Positions 43,444 to 55,400 of a stretch of 64,000 nt of DNA are shown in pieces. The stretch is taken from positions 110,870,936-110,934,935 of the forward strand of contig NC_037677.1 in assembly GCF_003255815.1 (NCBI RefSeq). The letters run 5' to 3'. This stretch comes from Theropithecus gelada (Eukaryota > Chordata > Mammalia > Primates > Cercopithecidae). Positions within the stretch are counted from its first letter, which is position 1, and the number at the start of each line of letters is the position of its first letter. A program made the position numbers and the translations under genes. Under the pieces are notes generated by a model. The model had not been told where the DNA came from, made no database searches, and saw only the letters and a list, made by a program, of their open reading frames with translations.

Positions 43444-46400
43444 CTAGGGTACCATTCCAATACGAGCACCCACCCCCCACAAAAAAGATAGTTAGTTATC
43501 CACTGTAGCAACTTTGATATACATAGAAAAAATGTGAGAAAAACTATTTTAGGCATAGAGGTGACAAACAGGTTTCAAACCCTGTATGTTCATCACTGCT
43601 TAGAGTGCCTATTCAGAGGTTTTTGAGACTGTGGCACAACAGCGAGTGCCTGTAAGTGATGTCTCCCACAGCAACAAGGGAGTAGAGGTTCAGATGCTTG
43701 CATGGAATTATTGGTTAGCCATTGTTGTGAGCACCTCCAAATATCTCCAGCAAGTAAGCAGGATAGGAATAAAGAACAGAGTTTGCCAAAGGCAGCCCTA
43801 GGCATGTTCTTTAGTGTACAAATGAGTAAATGATTAATGATACTTTTTGACTAACCCTCAGGGAGAAACTACATCATAGCATGGATTCCTCATTTACAGC
43901 TTGCTGAGAATTTTGCCACTAGTTGGGTGGTCAACTTTGGACAATTCAAACCACCTATGTGAGTCTGTTTCTTTAGTTTTAATGGTAGAAGTCCTGTGGA
44001 GTAACTGACTTTTTGATTTGAAAACTGTCATAATCTGTCCCTGAGCTGCAGCTGTCCTGCTGGAATCTACCCGTAACTGTGTGGAGGGTAAGAACTGAAG
44101 TATCCCCAAGTTCACAGGGAAGGACACGCAAACCAAGTACAGGCACCTTTCTGGTTGGTCAGTGCGAAAGACTGAGCCAAAGGCATGGGCAAAGCCACTG
44201 CCACTCCCACTCCCTGGTGAGTGCCAAGCCCTTGCTCAGAGCTGGTGCCAAAACCCACAAAGCACCACCTGGGTCAGAAGATGGGCCCCTATCTTAGTGA
44301 CATTCCTGCTGGCCCCAAGGGAGACTGGGAGTGACTACTTACCTTGGCTTTCTGGAGGACAGTGCCTTTGCCTGTGACCATGACTGAGAGAGGCCTGTTC
44401 TTGAGCGTGGTTGCGGAGTTGACTGGGGTACAGTCTGGGGCAGGGGCAGGTGTGACAGCTTTGGGCTATGGTTACAGGAGGAGAGCAAGGACTGAGTCAA
44501 GGGGAGGGAGATGTGACCCACCTGCCCCAACCCATGTCCAGGGAGCCCTACAAGCAGCCCAGAGACTGTGGCTCCAGCACTCACGCGGGGGCTCACGTTC
44601 TCCAGGTGGGTGGTGTCCACAGTGGTGCCCAGTGTCACAGGCCCCGCCTCAGCCTTCTTCAGGTTGTCCTTCACCTCCATGATGCTGAGCTCCAGGTCTA
44701 CACGCCTGCTCTCCTCACCCCGGCACTCCTCGTCCATTTCCTTCAGCTTCTGCTCCAGGCTGGCCAGGACTTCCTTGTCTGGAGAGAGAAGTATGCAGGC
44801 CTCAGAGAACAGCATCTCGGCCCAGGCCAGGGAGCCCTGCTGGGTGGAGGCAGGATCTACATACCTCACCACCCAAGAAGGACCACAGGTCTGGCCCCAA
44901 CACTTAGAGCCAGGGGTGGGGGGCCTGTGTGCCGGGGCAGCCTGCAGGCCTGCTCTAGTTAGCATTCTGCAAAGGCTAGGAGGCTCTTGGGGAGGAGAGC
45001 TCTGGCTTCACTAAAGGGCATGAGTCTGAGGCTTTAGCCCCTTCTTGTAGATTCTCAGAGACTCTTGGTTGTTTTGACAGTGACCCAAAAGGGTGAGGGG
45101 CTTTATTCATGGCCCATGGAGGAGGGCTGGGCAGCTTGACCTGCCCTACCGAGTTCCCTCAATCCTCTGACTTCCCTAGGCCTAACAGAGGAGGAGTCCT
45201 CAGCCCTGGCTCCTCCTCTTAACCCTGAACCTCTCGGGTTGCTGCTGTCACACCATGAAATGATGCCTAGGGCCTGTATCCTAGAAGCTCACTGCTGGAG
45301 GAAAGGATGGTATCACGTATGTACCACATAAGAGTTCTGAGCACAGGGCCACTGTTTACGAAAAATTCATAGATGCTGTTGAAGGACCATCTCTAAAGAC
45401 AGAAGGAAAAGAAAATGTATACCAATAATGTTTTGAAGACTGGAGTTTAAAAAAATACAGTTCAAGCTGGTTGAGGTGGTTCACACCTGTAATCCCAGTA
45501 CTTTGGGAGGCTGAGGTGGGCAGATCACTTGAGACCAGGAGTTTGAGACCATCCTGGCCAACATGGTGAAACCACGTCTCTACTAAAAATACAAAAATCA
45601 GCTGGGCATGGTGGCATGTGCCTTTAATCCCAGTTACTCAGGAGGATTGCTTGAACCTGGGAGGCAGAGGTTGCAGTGAGCCAAGATCGTGCCACTACAT
45701 GCCAGCCTGGGCAACAGAGCGAGACTCTGTCTCAAAAAAAAAGAAAAGCCAGTGGGTGACTTTGCATTCTCAAGACCTTCCCTCACCAGTCAGCTGAATT
45801 TGTCCCCAGACCTGCACTGCTGCTTATGCTTGTTCATGCACCTCTACAATTTAAATAAACAAAAAGTTACTCCATGAACACTAAGTCAAATACTTTGAAA
45901 AGGTTCTAGAAGAGGCAGGTTGCAGCTGGTTTACACCTGTAATCCCAGCACTTTGAGAGGCCAAGGCAGGTGTCCCTTGGGCTCAGGAGCTCTAGACCAG
46001 CCTGGACAACATTGTGAGATCCCATCTCAATTTTTTTAATTTTTAAAATTTTAAATGCAACGGATTGCCAGGAAATAGCTGTCAAATGATATGAGTGTGA
46101 TTTGGAAGATAATCTAAAAGACTTCTTGGCAAGTGTCTTAAGTTTTTGTCGACTTTAAAGAAATGAAGGCTGATGCATTAACAGGTATAGTTAACGCATG
46201 AAGGATGACATGAGACTCCAGTCAGCCGACCAGAGCTCAAAAAATCTGCAGTGCCAGGTCCTCAAAAGATGGGCCAAGGAATATGCATTTAAGTGACAAT
46301 AAAATACTTATGGCCTATGCATAATCCACAAAACTTAACTCCTTTAACTAGCTTTTCACAATGACCTGCTGGTCCTATTGATGTTCTGTCATAGGCTTTC

Positions 46401-49400
46401 TCTCTATGTCCAGGAGAATGGCCTTTCAGACAGGATTGTGTGTCAAAGAGGACACACAAGGAGCACCCACCTAGGCCAAGGCCCACTGATTGGGAAGGCA
46501 GGTGACAGCTAGATCTTCTGCCAAAAAGTTAAGCCTACAACAGCCCTCTGAGCTGAGGGTCCTTCCCCACTGGGGGTGCCCCTTAGGCCCCTTACCTGTG
46601 CATTTCAATAGGGTTTCCTTTAGCTCCCGTTTCTCTTTCCGGAGCTGAGCCAGGTGCCCCCGGATTTCTTCCTTTTTCTTTTCAAGCCTCTCCTTCTCCT
46701 CTGTGTACCGCTTCACCTCAGCTTCTGTCCGATTCTTGCCAAGCTTGATCTCTACAGACCCAGAGAGGGAAGCCCCAGGTCAGCACGACTGGATCATGAG
46801 GGCTGTCCCCAGTCTACTGGCTCAGATAGAACCTGGGACTTTGGCACAAAGTCCTGCTAGGCTGGATGCCAGACCTGGACAGGGGCCTCTACCTCTCTGA
46901 ACTTGTTTCCTAATCTGAAAAGGATGGTGTGTAAAGGATGGTTGATATGTCAACTTGATTGAAGGATGCAAAGTATTGTTGCTGGGAGTGTCTGTGAGGG
47001 TGTTGCCAAAGGAGATTAACATTTGAGTCAGTGGACTGGGAGAGGTAGACCTGCTCTCGGTCTGGGTGGGCACCATCTAATCAGCTGCCAGCGTGGCTAG
47101 AATAAAGCAGGCAGAAGAATGTGGAAGGACTTGACTTGCTGAGTCTTCCAGCCTTCATCTTTCTCCTGTGCTGGATGCTTCCTGCCCTTGAGCATCAGAC
47201 TCCAAGTTCTTCAGCTTTTGGACTCTTGGATTCACACCAGTGGTTTGCCAGGGGCTCTCAGGCCTTTGGCCACACACTGAAGACTGCATTGTCGGCTTCC
47301 CTACTTTTGAGGCTTTGGGACTTGGACTGATCCACTACTGGCTTCCTTGCTCCTCAACTTGCAGATGGCCTGTTGTGGGACTTGACTATGTGATTGTGTG
47401 AGTCAATTCTCCTTTATAAATGCCCTTTCATATGTACATCTGTCCTATTAGTTCTGTCCCCCTAGAGAACCCTGACTAATACAGATGGAATCGGGCTAAC
47501 TTCCCCAAGCACAAGTACCTGCACTGGTCACGCGCAACCTGTCCTTCACAGGTGGGCTGGCGCCAGGTGGGGTGGCCACCACGGCGTCGGGGCAGCTCGG
47601 TGGGAAGGAGATTCTCTGCTGTTCAGTCTGGATTTTGACGGTGGTGATTCTCAGGGAAGGCTCCTCTGGCTCCAAACTCTCCAGCTGCTGTGGGGGAAAG
47701 CAGACCTTGCTCAGCGGGCTGAAGGGGTGTGGGAAGGTGGTCTGGCTTTCCTGCAGGGGAGGGCCTGTACCTGTTCCCCCAGGTCCTCTGGACACTTTAT
47801 GCAGGGCTCATCTGGGGTGGGACCTGGGCCTGGGTCTGTAGGGAGGGCCTCAGTTGCATTGTCCAGGTGGGACAATGTCAGGGAGGAGGCCTGGGCCTGG
47901 GCACTGCGGGGGCCATGCAGAAAGGACTTGACAGGTGTGAGGTCCAGGTACACTCGGTCAGATTCTCTCTCATTTGGGTCATCCGCAACAGGGGTGGCTT
48001 CCTCGGTAGGCTCTACCTGCAGAAAAGAGAGTCTGGGGCATTCACCATTACCTCGACTCCCTCAGCTGTGGAGGGGGTACCAGCCCTGCCTCACAGCTCT
48101 GGTGCCCACCTCACAATGGTCCAAGAGATCTCCCTCCCTCCTGGTGGGGGCCACTGCTTGAGTCCTAGATATGTCACTCAAGGTGGAAGACCCAGACAGA
48201 GCACTTAACTTCCCTGAACCTTATTTCCTCATCTGTAAAGAGGTAAAGAGCAGCACCTTCCCATAAGGTGGTTAGGGTTCAAGGAGATCATCTGTGGGAG
48301 GTCCTCAGCTCAGCACAGGGTTCAATGCCCAGCACATGGAAGCTGCCATCGCTGTGATCATCCCACTCGACAGTCGATTTGGGCCTGGAAGCCTACTGGT
48401 GCCTCCACTCCCAATCCCACCACCACACCCCTAACCCTGACCAGAGTGGTTCACCAGTGTTTCATCTAGATAAGTCCCCAAGCCAAACAGACTGCACAGC
48501 CTGACATATAGGAGACAGTCTTGTTGCACTTAGGTGTCTGCACTAATGGCCTGGTAGGTGACTCAGAACCCACTCAATCTCAGGGATACTCTAATGATCT
48601 CTGGGATTGAGGTTTGCAGGAAGAGGGCTGGAGAGTCCCAGGCGGCTGCCTGGCCAGGTCCTTACCGCAGCTGTGAGCTCCGACAGTTCCACGTCGTCAT
48701 ACAGCTCCTCCTGGCGGTCCTGGCTAGGCAGGCCATCGATGTAAGTGTTGGGCTCTGAGAATTTTCTCTGCATCAGTCTGGAAACAGGCGGAGGTGGCAT
48801 ACATGAAGCACCCAGGGCAAGGTGGCAAAAGCACCAGGCTCCAAGGATTCCCAGTGATGAGTGGTTGCCATGAAAGTGGTAGCCACACAAGAGATCTGGG
48901 ACACCCACCTCCATGGATCAGAGGGCACCTCCTCCCTCTTTCCCAGTGCCTTCTTCCTGGAATTCTTGGTTCGAGATTTTCCTCCCAGAAAGACAACCTT
49001 CCCTTGCCCATACGCCTCATCCTAGGAGGATCCCTTTGCCATCTTCTCCCCGATTCCTCCCTTCTAGGATCTCCTTCCAGCAACCACAACAAAAAACCCC
49101 TTCTCATTTCATCTTCACAATACACTTGGGGTGGCGCCCGCCACACTATCCCTGTCTGGTCCATGAGAAAACTGATTCTGTTTCAGTGGCTCGGCCGGCT
49201 TCCACGAGACTGGCTCTACCACCCTGACCAAAAAATGCCTCTCCCTCAGCCCGTTTGCTCATCTGGAAACGGAAGCACCACCCCCTGACCTGCTTTTCTC
49301 CAGGGTGTGCTGGAGACCCAGTGAGGGATTCACTGGAAGGACAAGTAGGAGGTCAGGAAAAGGGACAGCTCTGCCCGGAGGAGCTGGAAAGTCTAACTGC

Positions 49401-52400
49401 TGCCGAGGATGCCAAAGCCGCCCCTGGGGCCCGAAGCCTGGCTCGGCTCCTTGCTCTTAGCTCAGCTCCTGGCCATTGGCCGGGCCTCCCCGAGGGCTGC
49501 TCCTTGGCTTCGCATCTTCCTGCTGCTGGGTAGAGAGGGGTGGGACCCTGTGCTCTCTGCTGCCCCCGACTCCGGCTGACCCAGGGCCTGCAGCATGGCC
49601 AGGAATAGGAGAGTATACAGAGGAAGGGTCCAAATTACTCACAAGAGGGAGTTTTTGGCCGCACTCACAATACAGGAAACCCTATCGGCATCCACGTAGT
49701 CGTAGGTGAACTCTTCTGGGTCTGTCTTGGAGCCTGACTCGGAAAGCAGGAGACCCAGCCAGTGGCCCATTTCCTCGGAAGACTTGGCCTGGAACGAGGC
49801 CAAGAGAGACATGAGCAGGGCCAGGCTGTGCTGCCTGGTGCCAGCCCCTCCCCACCAGGCCATGACCGCACCCCTACCCCAAAGCCCACCCACAAAAGCC
49901 TCTGTAACAGCCCAGGGCCATGCCCTTCCTGCTCACCAGCCTACCCACCCCCCAATGGCCCCAAATCACATTTCCCGTCAGTGACATCTTGATGCCACCT
50001 CAGTAATGCTGGATTTTTGTCCCAAGGGCCATATGACATTTCTATACATTGTGTTTTCAGGAGGTGAAAACTTACCACCAGGTGATCACTATTAAAAATT
50101 ATTAGTGATCACCTGTTAGTTTTTAAAATGATTAAAAAATTGTCTTTTAAGTTGACACTTGTATTTTATGAACGATGCATGTCATCACCTTAATCCCATA
50201 TACAACAAGACTCCCTGGATCCCTAAGAAATAACATTCAAATTTATTTTTGTTCGTGGCTTCAGTAAAGTCGGGACAACTTTTAAATGCCTTACACTAGC
50301 TCAGCTGCTAAACTGTGATCAAAATCCCAGTGAATTTGGTATTTTTTTCCCCAGGGGACAATGCATTCTCATCAAATTCATCCATTGGGTACCTCAGTTA
50401 AAATGTCAACATTGTTTCTTTAAAATAAGAAAAAACTGCCCATTTAATCAAAGCTATAGGTTTATTTTCATGAGGAAAATCAGCTCCCTTTGGTATAAGC
50501 CATAACTCCATCACTTTTGCTGCTACATTCTCTTCACCAAAGAGGTCGCGATGAGCAGAATTTGACATTTAGCTGATTTCTTTTTCACAGTTTTTTTTTT
50601 TTTTTTAAAGACAGAATCTCGCTCTGTGGCCCAGGCTAGAGTGCAGTGGCGGGATCTTGGCTCACTGCAGCCTCTGCCTCCCGGCTTCAAGCAGTTCTCC
50701 TGTGTCAGCCTCCCAAGTAGCTGGGACTACAGGTGCCCCACCACCTCCAGCTAATTTTTGTATTTTTAGTAGAGACAGGGTTTCACCATGTTGGCCAGGC
50801 TGGTTTCAAACTCCTGACCTCAGGTGATCCACCCGCCATGGCCTCCCAAAGTGCTGGGGTTACAGGCATGAGCCATCATGCCCAACCCCCACTTAGTTTC
50901 AACTGGATTCTAAATACAGCTTTTCATGGGCCTCCCCTAGTCCAGGCTGCGTCTCTGCCCTGGACAGCTGTGACAGCTTCCTAACAGGTCCCTTCTTGCC
51001 CCCTTCCATCCACTCCCACCCCAGTAGCCAGAGGAAGCATCTCAGAACCCCGATCTGAGCTTGCTGCCCTCCCCTGAAAGCCATCAGGGCTCTGTTGCTC
51101 CCAGCCTGTCACCCAGCCCCCAGTACAAATCTATAGCACCCTCCCCACTTCTTTCCAGTCATTGAAGCTCAGCGATCAGTTGGGTAATTTGCTGAATAAC
51201 ATCACACTCCCAAACTAGGACGTAAGTGCCACAAGGACAGGGAGCCCGTATTGCTCTTGTCCACCATATTCCTGTGCTGAGATGTTTGTTGATGGGGAAC
51301 AGCTGAATGGATAAATATAAGCTATAAGCTAGACCCTGGGAAGCAATTGAGATGTGGGTCTTTCAGCCACCAGAGGGCAGGATTGGAGCGAAGTTTGAAT
51401 GAGGACCTCCTCATCAAAGACTAAGTGAAGGAGCATTCACGGGCAAGTGGGTGCTTCCATGCGTGGAAGGGACTCAGTCTCCGCTTGCAGCAGCTTGCAA
51501 GGCATTATATTTGGTAAATGTAACATCATATCAAACAGGATGGGGAGTGAGAGGAATGTAATTGTATCACAAAGTGAATTTTTTCCCCCAGATAAGCTCT
51601 AACAGTGTGGTTTTTATGTACTGGGCCTAGAGGCTCTCCCAGCTGGTGACACCCAAACAAAACAGCACCCACTTTGAATCCCCAGCAGCTTTTTTCCAGT
51701 AGCTCAGGGAGTTAAAAATACTCCTCCTGCCCCAAGTGCAGGAAGTAGCGCATGGTTCCACTCCTATAATGCAACCACCCTGAGGTCAGAAAAGGAATGG
51801 AAATTTTTAAAAATGCAAACAATCTCAGGCAAACGAAAAATAACACGTGGGGACATTGATTCTCCCTTGGTAGGATTACAGTCCCAGAGACTGGCAGCAA
51901 ACAGCCACCACCGCCACACCCTGGCTGACCCTGCTCCCTGCCCTGCAGGCCGGTGGTACCTCAAGCTTGGCCAGCTCCTCGCCCTTGTGGAGGATGCGGA
52001 AGGAGTAGAGGTGGTCGGGGCTGGGGTCTGGGACCACCTCGCAACCCACCAGGCTGAGGGGTTGCTGGGCCACCTTGCTCCGGTTCCGGTCCTGGTAGAA
52101 GTGCAGGTGATTGTCCCTGACAGAGCACCAGCGAGACTTCCACTGGCTGTTCACCAGCACATTCAGGTAACCTGCAGGAGGAAGTGCAGATGCAGGAGGG
52201 GACTGGGCTGCAGGAGGGGACGCAGAGGCAGGAGGGGATGCAGATGCAGGAGGGCACACGGATGCAGGAGGGGACGCAGATCAGGAGGGCACGCGGATGC
52301 AGGAGGGGACGCAGATGCAGGAGGGGACGCAGATGCAGGAGGGAGCGGGGCTGCAGGAGGAGATGCAGATGCAGGAGGGGATGCAGGTGCAGGAGGGGAC

Positions 52401-55400
52401 GCAGGTGCAGGAGGGGATGCAGGTGCAGGAGGGGATGCAGGTGCAGGAGGGCACGCGGATGCAGGAGGGCACGCGGATGCAGGAGGGCACGCGGATGCAG
52501 GAGGGGACGCGGATGCAGGAGGCTCTGCAGGAGGAGATGCAGATGCAGGAGGGGATGCAGGTGCAGGAGGGGACGCAGGTGCAGGAGGGGATGCAGGTGC
52601 AGGAGGGGATGCAGGTGCAGGAGGGCACGCGGATGCAGGAGGGCACGCGGATGCAGGAGGGCACGCGGATGCAGGAGGGGACGCGGATGCAGGAGGCTCT
52701 GCAGGAGGAGATGCAGATGCAGGAGGGGATGCAGGTGCAGGAGGGGACGCAGGTGCAGGAGGGGATGCAGGTGCAGGAGGGGATGCAGGTGCAGGAGGGG
52801 ATGCAGATGCAGGAGGGGTTGGGGCTGCAGATCCAGGAGGGGACGTGGGCACAGAAGGGGACGTGGGTACAGGAGGGGATGCGGGGACAGGAGGGGATGT
52901 GGGGACAGGAGGGCATGGGTGTCCAGGTGTGTCCTGGGCTGGCACCGCCTCTGGGTTTCCTTAGTGTCCCCCCGGAATCTCAGCTTCAGAACCCATCAGA
53001 CACCTTCCGTGTCCTAAGGGACTGGAAGCTGCCCTGAGCTTTGGCCTGCTGAACCAGGCAATAGGGTGAAAGTGCACAGCTACCTTCCTGCCTGGCCCAG
53101 TGCTGGATACACAGCGGGGATCATGCATATTGCCAAGCCATATTAACACAAAGTGGTAGAATTAGAGACCAGGACAGAGATGCCACACACACCCATCACA
53201 ATCCTCTGGACTGAAGAGAACTTGGGATCCTGAGAGGTGGGATCTCAAATGTGTTAAGCAGCCCCAGTCCTGGGAAGGAGAGCAGCTGTGGTTCTCCCAG
53301 TCCTCCCCTAGCCACAGGGAGCATGCTTCACTGCAGAGTAGACATCCAGCAATAACCCAGCCACATCTCTTAAACAGTGACTCATAGGGACCGGGCTCCC
53401 AGGCCAAACATCATGCCCCCTGAGGCCACTGCCTGGCACCCTGGCTGGAGAAGCAGGAGAATGCAAAGATACAGCTCTGTCTACTGCCTTCCTAACGCCG
53501 CCCCCCCCCCCCCCCCCCGCCCCCAGCACCCTGCCAGCCTTAGAACACAAGAAAACTCAGCTGGGACTCAGGAAGGGAACCCAGAGATGGGACAATGGCC
53601 TTCAGGCCCCAGGAAGGATGACCTCCAATGTGGGACCAGCTTGGGGATCAAGATACCAGGCCCACCCCAAGATATTTCCCAGGAAAGGCTTGTCACTCCT
53701 CCTAGCCTCAGTTTCCCCAAGTATGAGCGAAGGCCGTAGAGATGACCTCTGTCCCGCACCCATACCCTCTGCACCAGTACAGGGTTCTCATTGTCCCCTT
53801 CATGGTCTCGGCTGTTCCCATCTCAGAGTCACTGCTCCTGTCCACAGGTACCATTCCGCTCCTACATGCCCCTCAAGGCTCAGGTCCACAAAGCTATCTC
53901 TGACCACAGGGCAAGAAAAGTTCTCTCTGTCCCTGAGTCCCGATAGCTACGAAGATGGCACAGTGCATGCTTATGGGTATAAAATCATCACCTCCCTCAG
54001 GCAGGCTGTGAGCTCTCAGTACTGTGCCTGCCATCCTTCTGCTTGGTCCCCTTTTAACACGGTCCCTGCCATACCCTGTAAATATAGATCAGATGAACAT
54101 CATTTTTAAAAGAATTCTAGGAGGACACCAATCAGTTACCCTTCACTTCCACAAAGGCCCCAACAATGCAGCAAGAGAGAGTTGGATCAGGCATAAAGAA
54201 CTGCCTGCAGTAACAACAGATGGGAACCTGACGGCTGCAGGCTCTCCATCCCTAGAGATGTTTACGAAAGACCTAAAACCCCCTGCCTTCACTGTCCGAG
54301 CTCGCCTTCCTGCAGGCTCCAGCCCAGGGAATGAGCCTCTGGTCCCGGAGGTAGCTACAATTCTTACTGGATGTCTCGAGGGACCTCTCCACAGGCTCCA
54401 GTGAGGTGGATTTCTTCCTGCCCAGATTCATTAGGTTGCTCAGTTTGAGGCCGGCAGAACATTTCTTCTTGACTGTCAAGATGAGACACAAAGCAATTGG
54501 TATTGCACGTGGTCCACCCGCGTGTCCATGAGAGATGGAAAAAATAGCAAACCCATTTCCACTCCATCCACCCATCCCTCCCCGCTACATATGCACACAC
54601 ATATGCACACACACACATCTCCCCAAACCAGGAGCCGCAGGCCAGTCAGGTGTCTTTAAAGTCACACATTCAAGAGGGGTACACAGACTTCTTATAGAAT
54701 ATACAACCACTTGAGAATCTTTACAGACTGTACTGGCTCAAAGAGATTTGAAATAGGGTTAGCAAACAAGAAGAGATGGAAGAACATTCTATCCCCAGCA
54801 TTTCATGAAGCTTAACTTCAATTTGGCTGTGTCTCCCTTTTTCCTGGATCTATTAACAGTATTTCCAAGTAGTTTATTAATGGGAGGCCATGTTAGAACC
54901 AGCTGCTAAAACCCATTAGGGTTGAGCCCGACAGCCCAGTCTCACAGCCTGGGACACCATTCCCCTCCCAATCACATGATGTTACCGTCTTTGGTTTCTG
55001 GGACCTCAGGGTGGCCATCCACGGAGCTCCCATACTCTGAAGCTGACAGGTACTTCTCAGCTATATCTGGCTATGGACAAAAGAGACATGAATGGAGATC
55101 ACTGGCTGGGAACAGTTACCTTGGAGACCATAATTTAAGGGAAAATAATAGATGGCTGTTCGTTGTATGCCAGAGGTTATATGCCTGAGCAAACCCCTGC
55201 CAGCCACCTAAATGGCAGAATCCAGGTCGCTGGTAGGACACTGGCCCAACTTCCAAATGGCTGTTCAACCTGATGTGACGGCGACCCTGTAGCCACTGGG
55301 CAGGGCAAGCAGGTTGCTCATGGGTGGCATTAGAGTGCGTCCCCGATGGCGTTGGCTGTCAAGCTAGCAACCACTCATACTGAGAGCGTGAAGAAGTCTT

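Larger units (their letters stand above)
52172..54367 (-). other. AFAP1L2: AFAP1L2 intron before the PH2 exon
   Basis: Its exon-proximal 745 bp are the minisatellite. It also holds a C18 tract (53501-53518). The rest looks single-copy. Confidence 0.7.

Noticed and set aside
44467..45014. + strand open frames of 148-164 codons
   Set aside because: Antisense of the AFAP1L2 coiled-coil exon, whose codon use leaves the opposite strand open.
52163..52945. 260-codon - strand Pro/Ala/Ser-rich open frame
   Set aside because: Translated minisatellite, out of frame with the PH2 exon after the short deletion near 52277, with no splice or start context.
51813..52964. 383-codon + strand open frame rich in Ala, Gly, Asp
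   Set aside because: It is the antisense of the AFAP1L2 PH2 exon plus the minisatellite. The 18-bp unit is a multiple of three, so several frames on both strands stay open.
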